The notes beneath the pieces were generated by a model. That model saw only the letters and a program-made list of their open reading frames with translations, was not told the origin of the DNA and ran no database searches. The position numbers and the translations under genes were made by a program. Shown in pieces: positions 9,578 to 19,464 of a stretch of DNA of 64,000 nucleotides. Source of the DNA: Candidatus Zixiibacteriota bacterium (GTDB lineage Bacteria; RBG-13-66-14; B26-G2; WVWN01); assembly GCA_030613505.1 (NCBI GenBank), contig JAUWLW010000004.1, forward strand, positions 27,224-91,223, given 5' to 3'. Every line of letters starts with the position of its first letter. Position 1 is the stretch's first letter.

Positions 9578-11185
9578 GTGGATGAGTTAACGTTGAAAAT
9601 ACTTTTAGCCGAGTTAGGCCCGGCTCTCGCCGGTGCGACGGCGTCGTCCGCGTATCGCCTCCGGCCCGGCGTTATCGTGCTGGAGCTGAAAACCCGGGAC
9701 GGGCCGCGGGGCGCGCTCACGTTGGCGCCGGGGGACGGCGGCGCGACGTTTTACGACGCCGACCCGGGCAAGCGCCGCGGCGAGCGGGTCCGCACGGGCC
9801 TGGAGGACGCGGAGCTCGCCGCCGCGGCGCAGTGGCGCGACGACCGTTTGGCGGTATTCGACTTCGCCGCGGGCGGCGGCCGGGGGCGTTTGGTGGCCGA
9901 GTTTTTCGGGCGAGCCGGTGGCCTGTTCATCTTGGAGGACGACGCTGTGGTTGCGGCCTTAGGCGGTCGGCCCCTCGCGAAAGGAGAAAAATACCCCTGG
10001 CCGCCGGATCGGCGGCGAGCGCCGGCCGGAGGCTTTTCTGCCGGCGACATAGCGGCGTATGCCGCGGCTCGCGACGCCCGGGCGCTCACGCGGGACGGCG
10101 CGTTCATGTCGCCGGGGGCGGCGCGGGCGATCGGCGGCGACGGCGACGCCGAGGCCGCGACCAGGCGGCTCGGCGTATTCGCCCGGGCCGCGACGGGCGA
10201 CGACGTACGGCCGGTAGCGGTATCGGCAGACGGCGCGTGGCGTCCTTTTCCATGTGATATCTTCGACGGCGTTCGCGTCGACGACGTGCGGCTTTTTGAG
10301 AGCACTAACGCCGCGGCGGCGTTCGCGTTCCGCGAGAACGAGGGCGTCCGGGAGCTCGCGTTGGGGCGGCGTAATGCGGAACGACGATTGCTTGCGAAAG
10401 TAAAAAGGCTTGAACGACAGTTAAAAGCGCTCGAGCGTCGCCGCGACGAATACGCCAAGTACGACGACTACCGGCGCATGGGGGAGGCGCTCAAGTACAA
10501 CCTGGCCGCGGTGCGGAAGGGTGCGACGACGGCTAAATTGCCGGACCCTTACGGCGCGGGCGATATCGAAATTGAGTTAAGGCCGGAGCTTTCGCCGGCG
10601 GCGAACGCGGGACGGCTTTTCAAACGGTACAAGAAGGCCAAACGGGGTGCCGCGGCGGTGGTTACGCGCCTTAAGGTCGTCGAAGAGGAACTCGCGCGCG
10701 TACGAGACGATTTGGAACGGATGCGCGCGGCGGCGGATCTGGCGGAGCTCGAGCCGTGGCTGGAAGGGTCGAAGGAGAGGGAAAGGTCGAAGCGCGAACC
10801 CGCGGCGAAGGCCGGCCCGGGCCGCCGGTTTGTATCTTCGGAAGGGTTGCTGGTCTTTGTCGGCAGGAGCGCGGCCGAAAACGACGAGCTTACGTTCAAG
10901 TACGCCCGGCCGCACGACCTCTGGCTCCACGCCCAGCAGGCTCACGGTTCTCACGTTATAGTACGCCGACCGGATAAGAACAAGGCGGTGCCGCGGCGCA
11001 CGGTCGAGGAGGCCGCGGAACTCGCGGCTCTCTATTCGTCGGACAAGCACGCCGGCGTGGTGCCGGTAGTCGTCGTCGAGCGGCGCCACGTCCGGCGCGC
11101 CAAAGGACCGACCGGCCGCGTTACTTACCGCGGCGGCGACGTCGTCTTCGTCGAGCCGCGGGGGAATTTAAAACCCGCGCCGTAA
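9578..11185 (+). CDS. rqcH: NFACT-family protein (RqcH/Rqc2 homologue, ribosome quality control)
   Basis: 535 aa; N-terminal DDRLAVFDF (DR motif), central coiled coil, C-terminal NFACT-R HDLWLHAQQAHGSHVIVR. Confidence 0.88.
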   Translation: MDELTLKILLAELGPALAGATASSAYRLRPGVIVLELKTRDGPRGALTLAPGDGGATFYDADPGKRRGERVRTGLEDAELAAAAQWRDDRLAVFDFAAGGGRGRLVAEFFGRAGGLFILEDDAVVAALGGRPLAKGEKYPWPPDRRRAPAGGFSAGDIAAYAAARDARALTRDGAFMSPGAARAIGGDGDAEAATRRLGVFARAATGDDVRPVAVSADGAWRPFPCDIFDGVRVDDVRLFESTNAAAAFAFRENEGVRELALGRRNAERRLLAKVKRLERQLKALERRRDEYAKYDDYRRMGEALKYNLAAVRKGATTAKLPDPYGAGDIEIELRPELSPAANAGRLFKRYKKAKRGAAAVVTRLKVVEEELARVRDDLERMRAAADLAELEPWLEGSKERERSKREPAAKAGPGRRFVSSEGLLVFVGRSAAENDELTFKYARPHDLWLHAQQAHGSHVIVRRPDKNKAVPRRTVEEAAELAALYSSDKHAGVVPVVVVERRHVRRAKGPTGRVTYRGGDVVFVEPRGNLKPAP

Positions 11186-11224
11186 CGCGGGTTCAGCCTT
11201 TTTTAAGGGGATCGGAGTTACAAA

Positions 11225-12853
11225 CTACATGTGCGAGGGCGCGCTCACGCCTAACAGGCGGAGCGCGTTTTTCATCGTCTGGCCCACGGCGCGGGTGAGG
11301 ACGAGGCGAGCGCGCAACTCGGCTTCGCTCGGCGCTTGTAGGATCCGGTGATGTTGATAATAGTTGTGGAATAACGCCGCAAGGTTAGTGGCATACGCGG
11401 TAAGGCGGTGCGGCTCACGGCGCGCCGCGGCGCTCGCTACGACTTTGGGGAACTCCCATACCGCCCGGGCCATTAACCTCTCTTCGGCCAGGTTCAAGGC
11501 CGCCAGGTCCGCCGCCTCGGGCGACGCTTCCGCCGTTTCGGCGCCGGCTTCCTGTTTTACGCTCTCGACGCGCGCGTGGCAATACTGGGCGTAGTAGACG
11601 GGGTTCTCCGGCGTTTGCGTGCGCGCCAGCTCGAGGTCGAAGTCGAGGTGGGCGGCCGGCGTCCTCATTAGGAAGAAAAACCGGGCCGCGTCGACGCCGA
11701 TGTTATCCATAACTTCGCGCATCGTGACGAGGTTTCCGGCGCGCTTGGACATCTTTACCTTTTCGCCGCCCTCGAGCAGGTTGACCTGTTGGGATATGAT
11801 GATTTCGAGCCAGCCGGCGGGCAACCCCAGCAATTCCGCCATGGCGTACAATTTTTTTACGTGGCCGTGGTGGTCCGGTCCCAGCACGTCTATCGCTTTC
11901 GCAAAACCGCGTTCGTATTTATTGAGGTGATAGGCTATGTCGGCCATGAAGTACGTGGGCCGGCCGTCGGCGCGTACGATGACGCGGTCCTCGTCGTCGC
12001 CCGCGGCGGTCGTCTTGAGCCACAACGCGCCGTCTTTCTCGTATACGGCGCCTCGTTCCGCGGCGACGCGTTTCGCCGTTTCGACGTCGGCGGGGTATAG
12101 CGAGTCCTCGCAGAACCAAAGGTCGAAATTAACGCCGAAGTCGGCCAGGTCCGCCCTCTGGCGGGCGACGATTTCGGCGGCGGCGGCCGCGGCAAGTTTG
12201 GCGACGTCTTCGCCGTCGGATATTTTCCCCTCTTCGTGCAGCCGGCGGGCGAGGTCGATAACGTATTCGCCGCGATACCCGCCGTCCGGGATTTCCGCCT
12301 TTTCGCCGCGGAGTTCGGCAAGGCGGGCGCGCACCGATTGCCCCAGAAGGTCCATTTGGGTGCCGACGTTGCAGACGTAGAACTCGCGTGCAACGTCGTG
12401 CCCGGTGAACTCGAGGAGGCGGGCGAGGGCGTCGCCGTAGGCCGCGGCACGGGCGTTGACGGCGTTCAACGGCCCGGTGGGGTTGGCCGAAACGAACTCG
12501 ACTTGTACCCGGGCGCCGCGGCCTTCGTCGCCGCGGCCGTAGTCGTTCCCCCGCGCCAGCGCCTCGCGCAGCGAATCGAATAGTAAGGCATCGGCCAGGC
12601 GGATGTTGACGAAACCCGGCCCGGCGACGTCCACGGCGGCCGCGCCCGGCGCTTTACGCAGCTCCTCGGCGACGTTTTGGGCTAGCTTACGCGGGTCAGC
12701 ATCCAACTTTTTCGCGAGGACCAACGCGGCGTTAGTCGTAAGGTCGCCGTGTTCGGGGTTCGGGGGGACCGTAAACCCGGCCTCTTCCTCTGCGCCTTCG
12801 CCGCCGAGCTCGGCGAGGGCCTTACGTAAAAGTGTTCGGAGTTTTTCTTCCAT
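11225..12853 (-). CDS. argS: Arginyl-tRNA synthetase
   Basis: 542 aa; VEFVSANPTGPLNAVNARAAAYGDALARLLEFTGHDV, KVKMSKRAGNLVTMREV, C-terminal DALR-like domain. HIGH motif is non-canonical. Confidence 0.94.
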   Translation of the reverse strand: MEEKLRTLLRKALAELGGEGAEEEAGFTVPPNPEHGDLTTNAALVLAKKLDADPRKLAQNVAEELRKAPGAAAVDVAGPGFVNIRLADALLFDSLREALARGNDYGRGDEGRGARVQVEFVSANPTGPLNAVNARAAAYGDALARLLEFTGHDVAREFYVCNVGTQMDLLGQSVRARLAELRGEKAEIPDGGYRGEYVIDLARRLHEEGKISDGEDVAKLAAAAAAEIVARQRADLADFGVNFDLWFCEDSLYPADVETAKRVAAERGAVYEKDGALWLKTTAAGDDEDRVIVRADGRPTYFMADIAYHLNKYERGFAKAIDVLGPDHHGHVKKLYAMAELLGLPAGWLEIIISQQVNLLEGGEKVKMSKRAGNLVTMREVMDNIGVDAARFFFLMRTPAAHLDFDLELARTQTPENPVYYAQYCHARVESVKQEAGAETAEASPEAADLAALNLAEERLMARAVWEFPKVVASAAARREPHRLTAYATNLAALFHNYYQHHRILQAPSEAELRARLVLTRAVGQTMKNALRLLGVSAPSHM

Positions 12854-13261
12854 CTACGGCACATCCGGCTCGTACGGCACTTGAAGCGCGTCGCCCCATA
12901 GGCGCTCGAGCTCGTAGTAGTCGCGCGTCTCCGGGTCGAAGATATGGACGACGACGTTATTAAGGTCCATCAGGATCCACCGCGCCAGCGCGTAGCCTTC
13001 GGCGTGATGAACGCCACAACCTTGTTCATCGGCTGTTTCCTCCACGCGGTCCGCGATCCCTCGTAGGTGTCGTTTGGTTTCGCCGGTGCATATTACGAAA
13101 TATTCCGCCAACGCCGGAAAAGCCCGGACGTCCAATATCACGACGTCGCGGGCTTTCAGTTCGTAAGCTTCCCGAGCGGCCAGGATGGCTTTTTGACGCG
13201 AATTAATTTGTTCGTCGCCGAAAGTAGTCCCATCCGCCGTACGCTGTTTACGCTGGGCCAC
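12854..13261 (-). CDS. rsfS: Ribosomal silencing factor RsfS (Iojap family)
   Basis: KARDVVILDVRAFPALAEYFVICTGETKRHLRGIADRVEE...ALARWILMDLNNVVVHIFDPETRDYYELERLWGDA. Confidence 0.94.
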   Translation of the reverse strand: MAQRKQRTADGTTFGDEQINSRQKAILAAREAYELKARDVVILDVRAFPALAEYFVICTGETKRHLRGIADRVEETADEQGCGVHHAEGYALARWILMDLNNVVVHIFDPETRDYYELERLWGDALQVPYEPDVP

Positions 13262-14479
13262 TTACGAAATCCGCCCGGGGTATCGGTTCAACCCTTCGGC
13301 CAGGCAGGCCATGGCGCGAGTTAGTTCGTCCTCGTTGAGAACGTACGCGATGCGGGCCTCGCGCAAGCCCAATCCCGGCGTCGAGTAGAAACCGGCGGCC
13401 GGCGCCAACATCGTCGTCTCGCCGTCGAGGGCGAAGTCGGTCAACATCCAAGAGATGAACTTCTCGGCGTCGTCCACCGGGAACTCGGGCGTTATGTAGA
13501 AAGCGCCCGCGGGTTTGTACGCCACCACGCCGGGCATTTTCGTTAGGGCGTCGTGAACGACGTCGCGCCGCCGCTTAAAATGCTCTATCATCGGGTGGAC
13601 GTACTCTTCGGGCGACATTTTAAGGGCGGCGGTGGCGGCGTATTCTTCCACTACGGGGGGCGATAGTCGGGCCTGGCCGAGCTTGAGGGCGGCCGCGACG
13701 ACGTCGGCGTTACGAGAGACCAGGCATCCGATGCGCGCGCCGCATACGTTAAACCGTTTGGAAAGGCTATCGGTGACGACGACCCTTTCGGCGACGGCGG
13801 GTATGCTCAACATGGACGTATGGTCCGGGCCGTCGTAGACGAACTCTCGGTAGACCTCGTCGGCGATGATGAAAAGGTCGTGTTTTCCGGCCAACTCGGC
13901 GATCATATTGAGCTCGTCTTCGCCGTAGACGGTGCCGGTAGGGTTGTTGGGATTACATATGGCTATGGCGCGTGTTTTCGGGCCGACGGCGGCCTCGACG
14001 ACCTCACGCGGCGGCAGGTGGTAGCCGGTGACGGGTTCCGTCGCCAGCGGCTTGAGCGTAACGCCCACGAGGGCGGCGAAGCCGGTGTAGTTGGTGTAGA
14101 ACGGTTCGAAGACCAGTATTTCGTCGCCGACGCCGGCCACGCAGAAGAACGCGAAGAGCAGCGCCTCGGAGCCGCCGGTCGTGACCAGGATCTCGTCCGG
14201 CGACAGCTCGATGCCGAAGCGGCCGTAATATTCGCAGTACGCTTCGCGTAAGGGTAGCTCGCCTTCCGAGCGGCCGTACGCGATGACCTTCGCCGGGTAC
14301 TCGCGGACGGCTTTGAGAAAGGCTTCCGGTGACGGCACGTCCGGTTGGCCGATATTGAGGTGGTAGACGTGGACGCCCCGTTTTTTCGCGCCGTCGGCCA
14401 GCGGTACGAGTTTACGTATGGGCGACGCGGGCAGAGCGCCGGCCCGCGCCGAAAGAGCGGGTTTTTTCTTTTTTGCCAT
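13262..14479 (-). CDS. Class I/II aminotransferase (aspartate aminotransferase-like)
   Basis: 405 aa; CNPNNPTGTVYGEDEL, IADEVYREFVYDG, VVTDSLSKRFNVCGARIGCLVS (PLP Lys). Confidence 0.94.
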   Translation of the reverse strand: MAKKKKPALSARAGALPASPIRKLVPLADGAKKRGVHVYHLNIGQPDVPSPEAFLKAVREYPAKVIAYGRSEGELPLREAYCEYYGRFGIELSPDEILVTTGGSEALLFAFFCVAGVGDEILVFEPFYTNYTGFAALVGVTLKPLATEPVTGYHLPPREVVEAAVGPKTRAIAICNPNNPTGTVYGEDELNMIAELAGKHDLFIIADEVYREFVYDGPDHTSMLSIPAVAERVVVTDSLSKRFNVCGARIGCLVSRNADVVAAALKLGQARLSPPVVEEYAATAALKMSPEEYVHPMIEHFKRRRDVVHDALTKMPGVVAYKPAGAFYITPEFPVDDAEKFISWMLTDFALDGETTMLAPAAGFYSTPGLGLREARIAYVLNEDELTRAMACLAEGLNRYPGRIS

Positions 14480-14529
14480 CTCTTATACTCCGCTCGAGGA
14501 GGGTACTTGAAAGAACTTTTCGGCTAGAG

Positions 14530-14558
14530 AATATAACCGATATAGCTACGCCGGTCAA
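14530..14558 (-). promoter_or_regulatory. Sigma70-like promoter for aminotransferase-rsfS-argS
   Basis: Minus strand TTGACC (14553-14558), 17 bp, TATATT (14530-14535). Confidence 0.65.
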
Positions 14559-14590
14559 GCGTAACCGGCGACCTTTAGGCTACGACGTGC

Positions 14591-14619
14591 TTGACCGTAA
14601 GTAGGGAGGCTGTTATAAT
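14591..14619 (+). promoter_or_regulatory. Sigma70-like promoter for DUF4388 gene
   Basis: TTGACC (14591-14596), 17 bp, TATAAT (14614-14619). Confidence 0.7.
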
Positions 14620-14664
14620 CGCAATTAAGGATTGAGGTTTTTTCCATCGAAGCGGTCCGATATT

Positions 14665-15411
14665 ATGGCGGTAATAGGTAACATACGGGACCTGACGTTG
14701 GTCGATCTCTTCCAGATAGTGCAGTTGGGAAGGCGCACCTGCGTCTTGACGGTGGACGACGAGCGCGGCGTTTGGTACAGGACGTACTTCGCCGACGGCT
14801 TCGTCATTTACGCCGATTCCAATAAACGCTACGCGCCGCTGGGCGAAGACCTCGTCAACGCCGACGCGATAACGCGCGACCAACTTAAAGCCGCGTTGGC
14901 GGAGTACGAAGCCTCGGGCGCTGACCGCCCCCGCTTCGGCACGTTCCTCCTCTACCGGGGCGTCATCGACCGCGAGACGCTGGTAGAATTTATACAACAC
15001 AAGATAAAGATAAAGCTGTTCGACATGTTCCTGATCGAGGACGGGACGTTCACGTACGAACTCGCGCCTTACCGGCTGGACGAGGACATTACCGTTTCGA
15101 TATCCGTAACCGAGATCGTTATGGAGTCGACCAAACGGGTCGACGACTACAAGCGGCTGGGTAAAAGGATACCGTCGGTGGACCTCGTCGTCCGCAAGGA
15201 AACTCGGCCTTGGGCCGAACTTTTGCGCGGCGACTATGAGTTTTCCGGCATGGAGAAGGAGGTCCTGGGGCTTGCGGACAAGGGTCTGACCATCCGGGAA
15301 ATGGCGAAAGCCCTCAACATCGACGATCAACTGCATCTATTGAGGATCGTGAACGGCTTTTTGAACCTCGGCCTCGTCCGGCTGGGGATGCCCGAGCCGG
15401 CTTTCGATTGA
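14665..15411 (+). CDS. DUF4388 (PATAN-like) domain protein
   Basis: MAVIGNIRDLTLVDLFQIVQLGRRTCVLTVDDERGVWYRTYFADGFVIYADSN...; ATG at 14665 lies inside the 14632 ORF and downstream of the promoter. Confidence 0.8.
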   Translation: MAVIGNIRDLTLVDLFQIVQLGRRTCVLTVDDERGVWYRTYFADGFVIYADSNKRYAPLGEDLVNADAITRDQLKAALAEYEASGADRPRFGTFLLYRGVIDRETLVEFIQHKIKIKLFDMFLIEDGTFTYELAPYRLDEDITVSISVTEIVMESTKRVDDYKRLGKRIPSVDLVVRKETRPWAELLRGDYEFSGMEKEVLGLADKGLTIREMAKALNIDDQLHLLRIVNGFLNLGLVRLGMPEPAFD

Positions 15412-15433
15412 CGTAGTAAGGTCAACGCGCAAG

Positions 15434-15460
15434 GGGCGCCCGCGGGGGGCGCCCTTTTTT
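15434..15460 (+). terminator. Rho-independent terminator
   Basis: GGGCGCCC-GCGGG-GGGCGCCC followed by TTTTTT. Confidence 0.85.
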
Positions 15461-15542
15461 ATCGCTGGTGCTCTTTGCTGTGTCCGTGCCGGCTTAAATA
15501 TCGGGGCCCCGCTCAGTTCGCCTCGAGCTCTCGTCTCATCCC

Positions 15543-17138
15543 CTACCGTATGACTCTGCATTCTTCCGGGACCGTTGCCAACGAGAAGTCCGGGACGCCT
15601 TCGCGCCAGCCCGCGCGACGCACGACGACGGTATGGCCCGGGTTCTCGTATATTACGGCGAATTTCTTGTAGGCACCGTAAAACGATTTTATTTGGCGCC
15701 GGGTCTTGTAGTTTACGAATATGGCTATCCGAATTTTATTCCTTTTTAAAATGTACGGCAGGTACCAGAGGTCCCTCTCTACCTGCCAGGCCGGACATAT
15801 ATAAAAATTAAGCGGGTAGTTGCTATACGCCTGAATGGCGTAGTTGCTGTAGTTATCTTGGTTTTGTTCCATATAAACTATTTCATCCGGCGCCAACTTG
15901 CCCCGCTGCCACAGGTCGCGCAACTTAAACGCCAGCTCGGCGTCGAGGGTGTGGCTCGTGTAGCACGGCCCGGGATAGCCGTAGCCGTAGTCCTTGATGG
16001 CGCTGTCGAAATAGGCGGTATAGGCGGCGGCGGCCGCGAGGCCCACCGCCAGCGCGACTTTCGCCGGCCGGCCCTTCGCCAGACGCCACAGCTCGACCAC
16101 GGCCAGTCCCGTAAACGGGAAGAGCAGCATAAGGACTATCGAGAAGTACCGCTCCGGGGAGAAGCCGACGCCCACGACGACCATGACGACCGTGAGGCCT
16201 ACGAAGAGAGTTACGGTTCCCGCCCATATTATAAGGCGGCCTTCGTTGCGTAGGCGGCGGCGCCAGACCAGTACGGCGCCGAGCACGCCCAGCGCCGCGG
16301 CCACGCGGCCGTCGGCCCACAGGCGCTCGAGGCCGTAGTACGTCCGCCGGTACCAGTGCAAGTTGGTGAGGACCGCCGCGGTGTCGGCCTTAACGCCGGA
16401 TAGGGCGGGCCAGAAGCCGGCGCCCGCGCCGAGCAGCGCTTTATGACCCGCGAAGACGCCCACTAACGCGAGCGGAGCCGCCCACAAAACCCACCCCAAC
16501 ACGTCGCGCGGCCGCGAGCGGAACAGCCGGTACCCGGAATAGAGTACGAGCAAGAGCCCCCCCTCGTAGCGCGACAGGGTGGCCGCGGCCAGGCACAGGC
16601 CAGCGGCCGCGGCGCCCCGCCGGCCGGCCGCGGCGCGGGCGGCCGCGTAAAACGCCGCCGCGGTCCAGAAGAAGAAGACGCTCTCGGCCATCCCCTCGGA
16701 CAGCGTCAGGTTGTGGTGGACCGGCGAGAAGATGAATAGGAGCGCCGCTACGCTGCCCGCCAACGGCCCCGCCAGTTGCCGCCCGAGTAAATACAAAAAC
16801 AGCGCCGTACCCGCGCCGGCGGCGACGTTCAGTATCGTGCCGCTCCAATAGATGTCCGGGTACACCTTGAGCAGCGCCGCCCAAAGCCAAAGGTGGAGCG
16901 GTTGGAATTGATGGGGTTGGAAAATGGCGAAGTCGCCGAACGCCAAGTTGTAGGCCTCTATACCGCGCGCCGGGCCGTCGGCGATGTACGTGAGCCTTAT
17001 GTAGCGTGGTATATAAACGTAGAGGCAGTATATCGAAACCAGGACTTTCAGAACGAACAAGCCCCAGGGTGCAAAGCGCTCGAGCCAAAGGCGCCGAACG
17101 CTCCGCCGTCCCGAAATACCGCTGTCTTGACCTTCCAT
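15543..17138 (-). CDS. Multi-TM glycosyltransferase (GT39/ArnT-like)
   Basis: Hydrophobic, AYNLAFGDFAIFQPHQFQPLHLWLWAALLKVYPDIYWSGTILNVAAG...; EGMAESVFFFWTAAAFY. Start at 17138 or 17150. Confidence 0.75.
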   Translation of the reverse strand: MEGQDSGISGRRSVRRLWLERFAPWGLFVLKVLVSIYCLYVYIPRYIRLTYIADGPARGIEAYNLAFGDFAIFQPHQFQPLHLWLWAALLKVYPDIYWSGTILNVAAGAGTALFLYLLGRQLAGPLAGSVAALLFIFSPVHHNLTLSEGMAESVFFFWTAAAFYAAARAAAGRRGAAAAGLCLAAATLSRYEGGLLLVLYSGYRLFRSRPRDVLGWVLWAAPLALVGVFAGHKALLGAGAGFWPALSGVKADTAAVLTNLHWYRRTYYGLERLWADGRVAAALGVLGAVLVWRRRLRNEGRLIIWAGTVTLFVGLTVVMVVVGVGFSPERYFSIVLMLLFPFTGLAVVELWRLAKGRPAKVALAVGLAAAAAYTAYFDSAIKDYGYGYPGPCYTSHTLDAELAFKLRDLWQRGKLAPDEIVYMEQNQDNYSNYAIQAYSNYPLNFYICPAWQVERDLWYLPYILKRNKIRIAIFVNYKTRRQIKSFYGAYKKFAVIYENPGHTVVVRRAGWREGVPDFSLATVPEECRVIR

Positions 17139-17219
17139 AAAACCGAACACGCTCCCCGAATAGCTATCGCCGCATATTAATACGTCCCTATTTAGAGCTC
17201 AAGGGTTTTACTTTCCGCT

Positions 17220-18365
17220 TTAGTCGCTGAACAGGCCGCAGCAACGGCTGCATCCCGGAAATAGGCGTCGGGAGGCAAGCTCGGCGCGGAACCGTCGGAA
17301 CGCCGGCCCATTCCAGATTTCGCTGAACGGTCTTTCGCGCACGTTGCCGACGTCGAGGCCCAGGCACGGCGACACGGTCCCGTCCGGTAGTACGTCCGTT
17401 CGGAGCCAGCGCGAGAAACACGCATTGCGAAAATTACGGCGGGGGTTTGCGTAAAAGGGTTCCAACTCGCTTTCAGCTAGGTCCGGGTAAAAGTTTACCG
17501 GAAAGGGCCAATTTCTATTTTTTATCGCTTTTGCCTCTCGCCGGAGCACGTCGACGTCCACCGGCGGCGTCTCCGTCGTTACGAAGCCCTGCAAATAGGT
17601 CGTGTCCTGGCCGAAGAGTTCCGCGAAGAGAGCGCGCTGCGCGTCGGCGGTCTGTTGGTCCGTAAACCACTGGTGCTGGAAGGTGAATTCGTCGAGTGGC
17701 AAATCCAAGAATAACGTGGGGAGGCTCGCGAGCGAGGCGACGTTGGCGTTCGTGATGGTGCAGGTAATTTTAACGTACGGCGTTCGGCCGCGGCGCCGCG
17801 CCGCCCGGGCGGCGAGAACCGCGTCGAGGCCTTCCTTCGTCCGGACGAAAGAACCCGGCGAACGACGTTGACCGTCGTGCACCGCCGGCGGCCCGTCCAC
17901 CGATACCATTATGCTATCCAAGCCGACGTCGACCAGCGCTTCGGCGTCGCGGCCAAGGAACGTGCCGTTGGTGTTGGCGCCGCAGCGCAGGCCGCGGCTC
18001 TTTACGTACGCGATGAAATCGAGCGCGTCGCGGCGCAGGAACGGCTCGCCGCCGGTTACGCCGATGCGCGGCCGCCACCGGGCTATGTCGTCCACTACGT
18101 TTTTGAGTTCGCCTAGCGTCAGCTCGTCCCGGGCGAGGAGGTACGCGTCCCCCTCGAGCCGCCGCGAATGTTCGACCCAGCACATCTCGCAATTGAGGTT
18201 GCACCGCCGCGTGAGCCAGAAGCTCACGGCGTACGGCGCGAGAGCCCGGCCTCGGCCGAGCCGCCGCTCGAGCTTGAGCGCGACGCGGGCGCGTTTTACC
18301 GCCTCGCGCAAGAGCTCGCCGGCCGAGCGGCTGATTATCTTCTTAACGTATTGCTCGACAGCCAT
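17220..18365 (-). CDS. Radical SAM protein with SPASM-like C-terminal domain
   Basis: FWLTRRCNLNCEMCWVEHS (CxxxCxxC), GVTGGEPFLRRD, C-terminal DGTVSPCLGLDVGNVRERPFSEIWNGPAFRRFR...GCSRCCGLF. Confidence 0.9.
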   Translation of the reverse strand: MAVEQYVKKIISRSAGELLREAVKRARVALKLERRLGRGRALAPYAVSFWLTRRCNLNCEMCWVEHSRRLEGDAYLLARDELTLGELKNVVDDIARWRPRIGVTGGEPFLRRDALDFIAYVKSRGLRCGANTNGTFLGRDAEALVDVGLDSIMVSVDGPPAVHDGQRRSPGSFVRTKEGLDAVLAARAARRRGRTPYVKITCTITNANVASLASLPTLFLDLPLDEFTFQHQWFTDQQTADAQRALFAELFGQDTTYLQGFVTTETPPVDVDVLRREAKAIKNRNWPFPVNFYPDLAESELEPFYANPRRNFRNACFSRWLRTDVLPDGTVSPCLGLDVGNVRERPFSEIWNGPAFRRFRAELASRRLFPGCSRCCGLFSD

Positions 18366-18430
18366 AAATAACGAGGAATATTAACACGGCGCGTCGTCGT
18401 CGTCAATCTGTGCCAAATATCACAAAATGC

Positions 18431-18459
18431 TTGACTTCGGCGCCGAGGTGTGTTATCGA
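18431..18459 (+). promoter_or_regulatory. Candidate sigma70-like promoter of the nuo operon
   Basis: TTGACT (18431-18436), 17 bp, TATCGA (18454-18459); ~30 bp upstream of nuoA. Confidence 0.5.
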
Positions 18460-18487
18460 GAGGGAAAATTCCACCGAGGTAAATATA

Positions 18488-18844
18488 TTGCTAACCGACT
18501 ACGCGTTCGTTGCGTTCTTTATCGTCTTCGGCTGCTTCTTCGTCGCCGCGGCCCTTATCGGCGCCTGGTTTATTCGTCCTCAGCGGCCCAGCCGGATTAA
18601 GGGCGACATCTACGAGTGCGGCGAGACGACCCGCGGCACCTCCTGGGTCCAATACAACGTCCGGTTTTACCTTGTCGCCTTGGCGTTCGTGATCTTCGAC
18701 GTCGAGGTGGCTTTTCTTTTACCTTGGGCCGTCGCCGCGAAGAGGCTGGGCCTGTACGCTTTCGTCGAGATGATGATATTCGTCGGCATCCTCCTCGTAG
18801 CGCTGGTGTACGCGTGGCGCAAGGGGGCCCTCAAGTGGGCGTAA
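18488..18844 (+). CDS. nuoA: NADH-quinone oxidoreductase subunit A
   Basis: [50 protein letters not shown] start at 18488 (ORF extends to 18410). Confidence 0.95.
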   Translation: MLTDYAFVAFFIVFGCFFVAAALIGAWFIRPQRPSRIKGDIYECGETTRGTSWVQYNVRFYLVALAFVIFDVEVAFLLPWAVAAKRLGLYAFVEMMIFVGILLVALVYAWRKGALKWA

Positions 18845-19404
18845 TCGCCAGGCTTCCGGTTTATTGGGAGAAGCTGCCCGGCGGCGGCATCGTTACGACG
18901 AACCTCGAGAAGCTTCTCAACTGGTCGCGCGCCTCGAGCGTCTGGTACATGATATTCGGCCTCGCTTGCTGCGCCATCGAGATGATGTCGGCGGGCGCGT
19001 CGCGCTACGACTTCGACCGCTTCGGCATGATGTTCCGGGCGACGCCGCGCCAATCCGATTTAATGTTTATCTCCGGGACCATCACGCTAAAGATGGCGCC
19101 GCGCATTCGCCGCTTGTGGGAGCAGCTGGCCGAGCCGCGCTACGTCATCGCCATGGGCTCCTGCGCCATCTCGGGCGGCGGCTTCTATTATGACGCGTAC
19201 AGCGTACTTAAAGGTATAGACAAAATAATCCCGGTGGACGTCTACGTCCCCGGCTGCCCGCCCCGGCCCGAAGCGCTTATGCACGGCTGCCTGAAGCTGC
19301 AGGAGAAGATTAAAGGCGAGAGTCTGGTGCAGGCTTTCGGGAGCTTCGACGAAGAGCACACGCCTCGCGAGCGCCTCGACGGCCGGTGGATTCTGGCGAA
19401 GTAA
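18835..19404 (+). CDS. nuoB: NADH-quinone oxidoreductase subunit B
   Basis: GTG 18835 overlapping the nuoA end; [48 protein letters not shown]. Confidence 0.96.
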   Translation: MGVIARLPVYWEKLPGGGIVTTNLEKLLNWSRASSVWYMIFGLACCAIEMMSAGASRYDFDRFGMMFRATPRQSDLMFISGTITLKMAPRIRRLWEQLAEPRYVIAMGSCAISGGGFYYDAYSVLKGIDKIIPVDVYVPGCPPRPEALMHGCLKLQEKIKGESLVQAFGSFDEEHTPRERLDGRWILAK

Positions 19405-19464
19405 TCAAGTCGGTTTAATCCTCTCTTTCACTGTTCTTTCGGCTGGTTGAGATTCGGACCGCAT

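Noticed and set aside
14575-15336. 253-aa antisense ORF opposite the DUF4388 gene
   Set aside because: Antisense to a recognisable domain protein that has a promoter and terminator; no own family motifs.
18616-18834. Upstream part of the long ORF containing nuoB
   Set aside because: It overlaps nuoA out of frame; the NuoB start at GTG 18835 gives the expected N-terminus.
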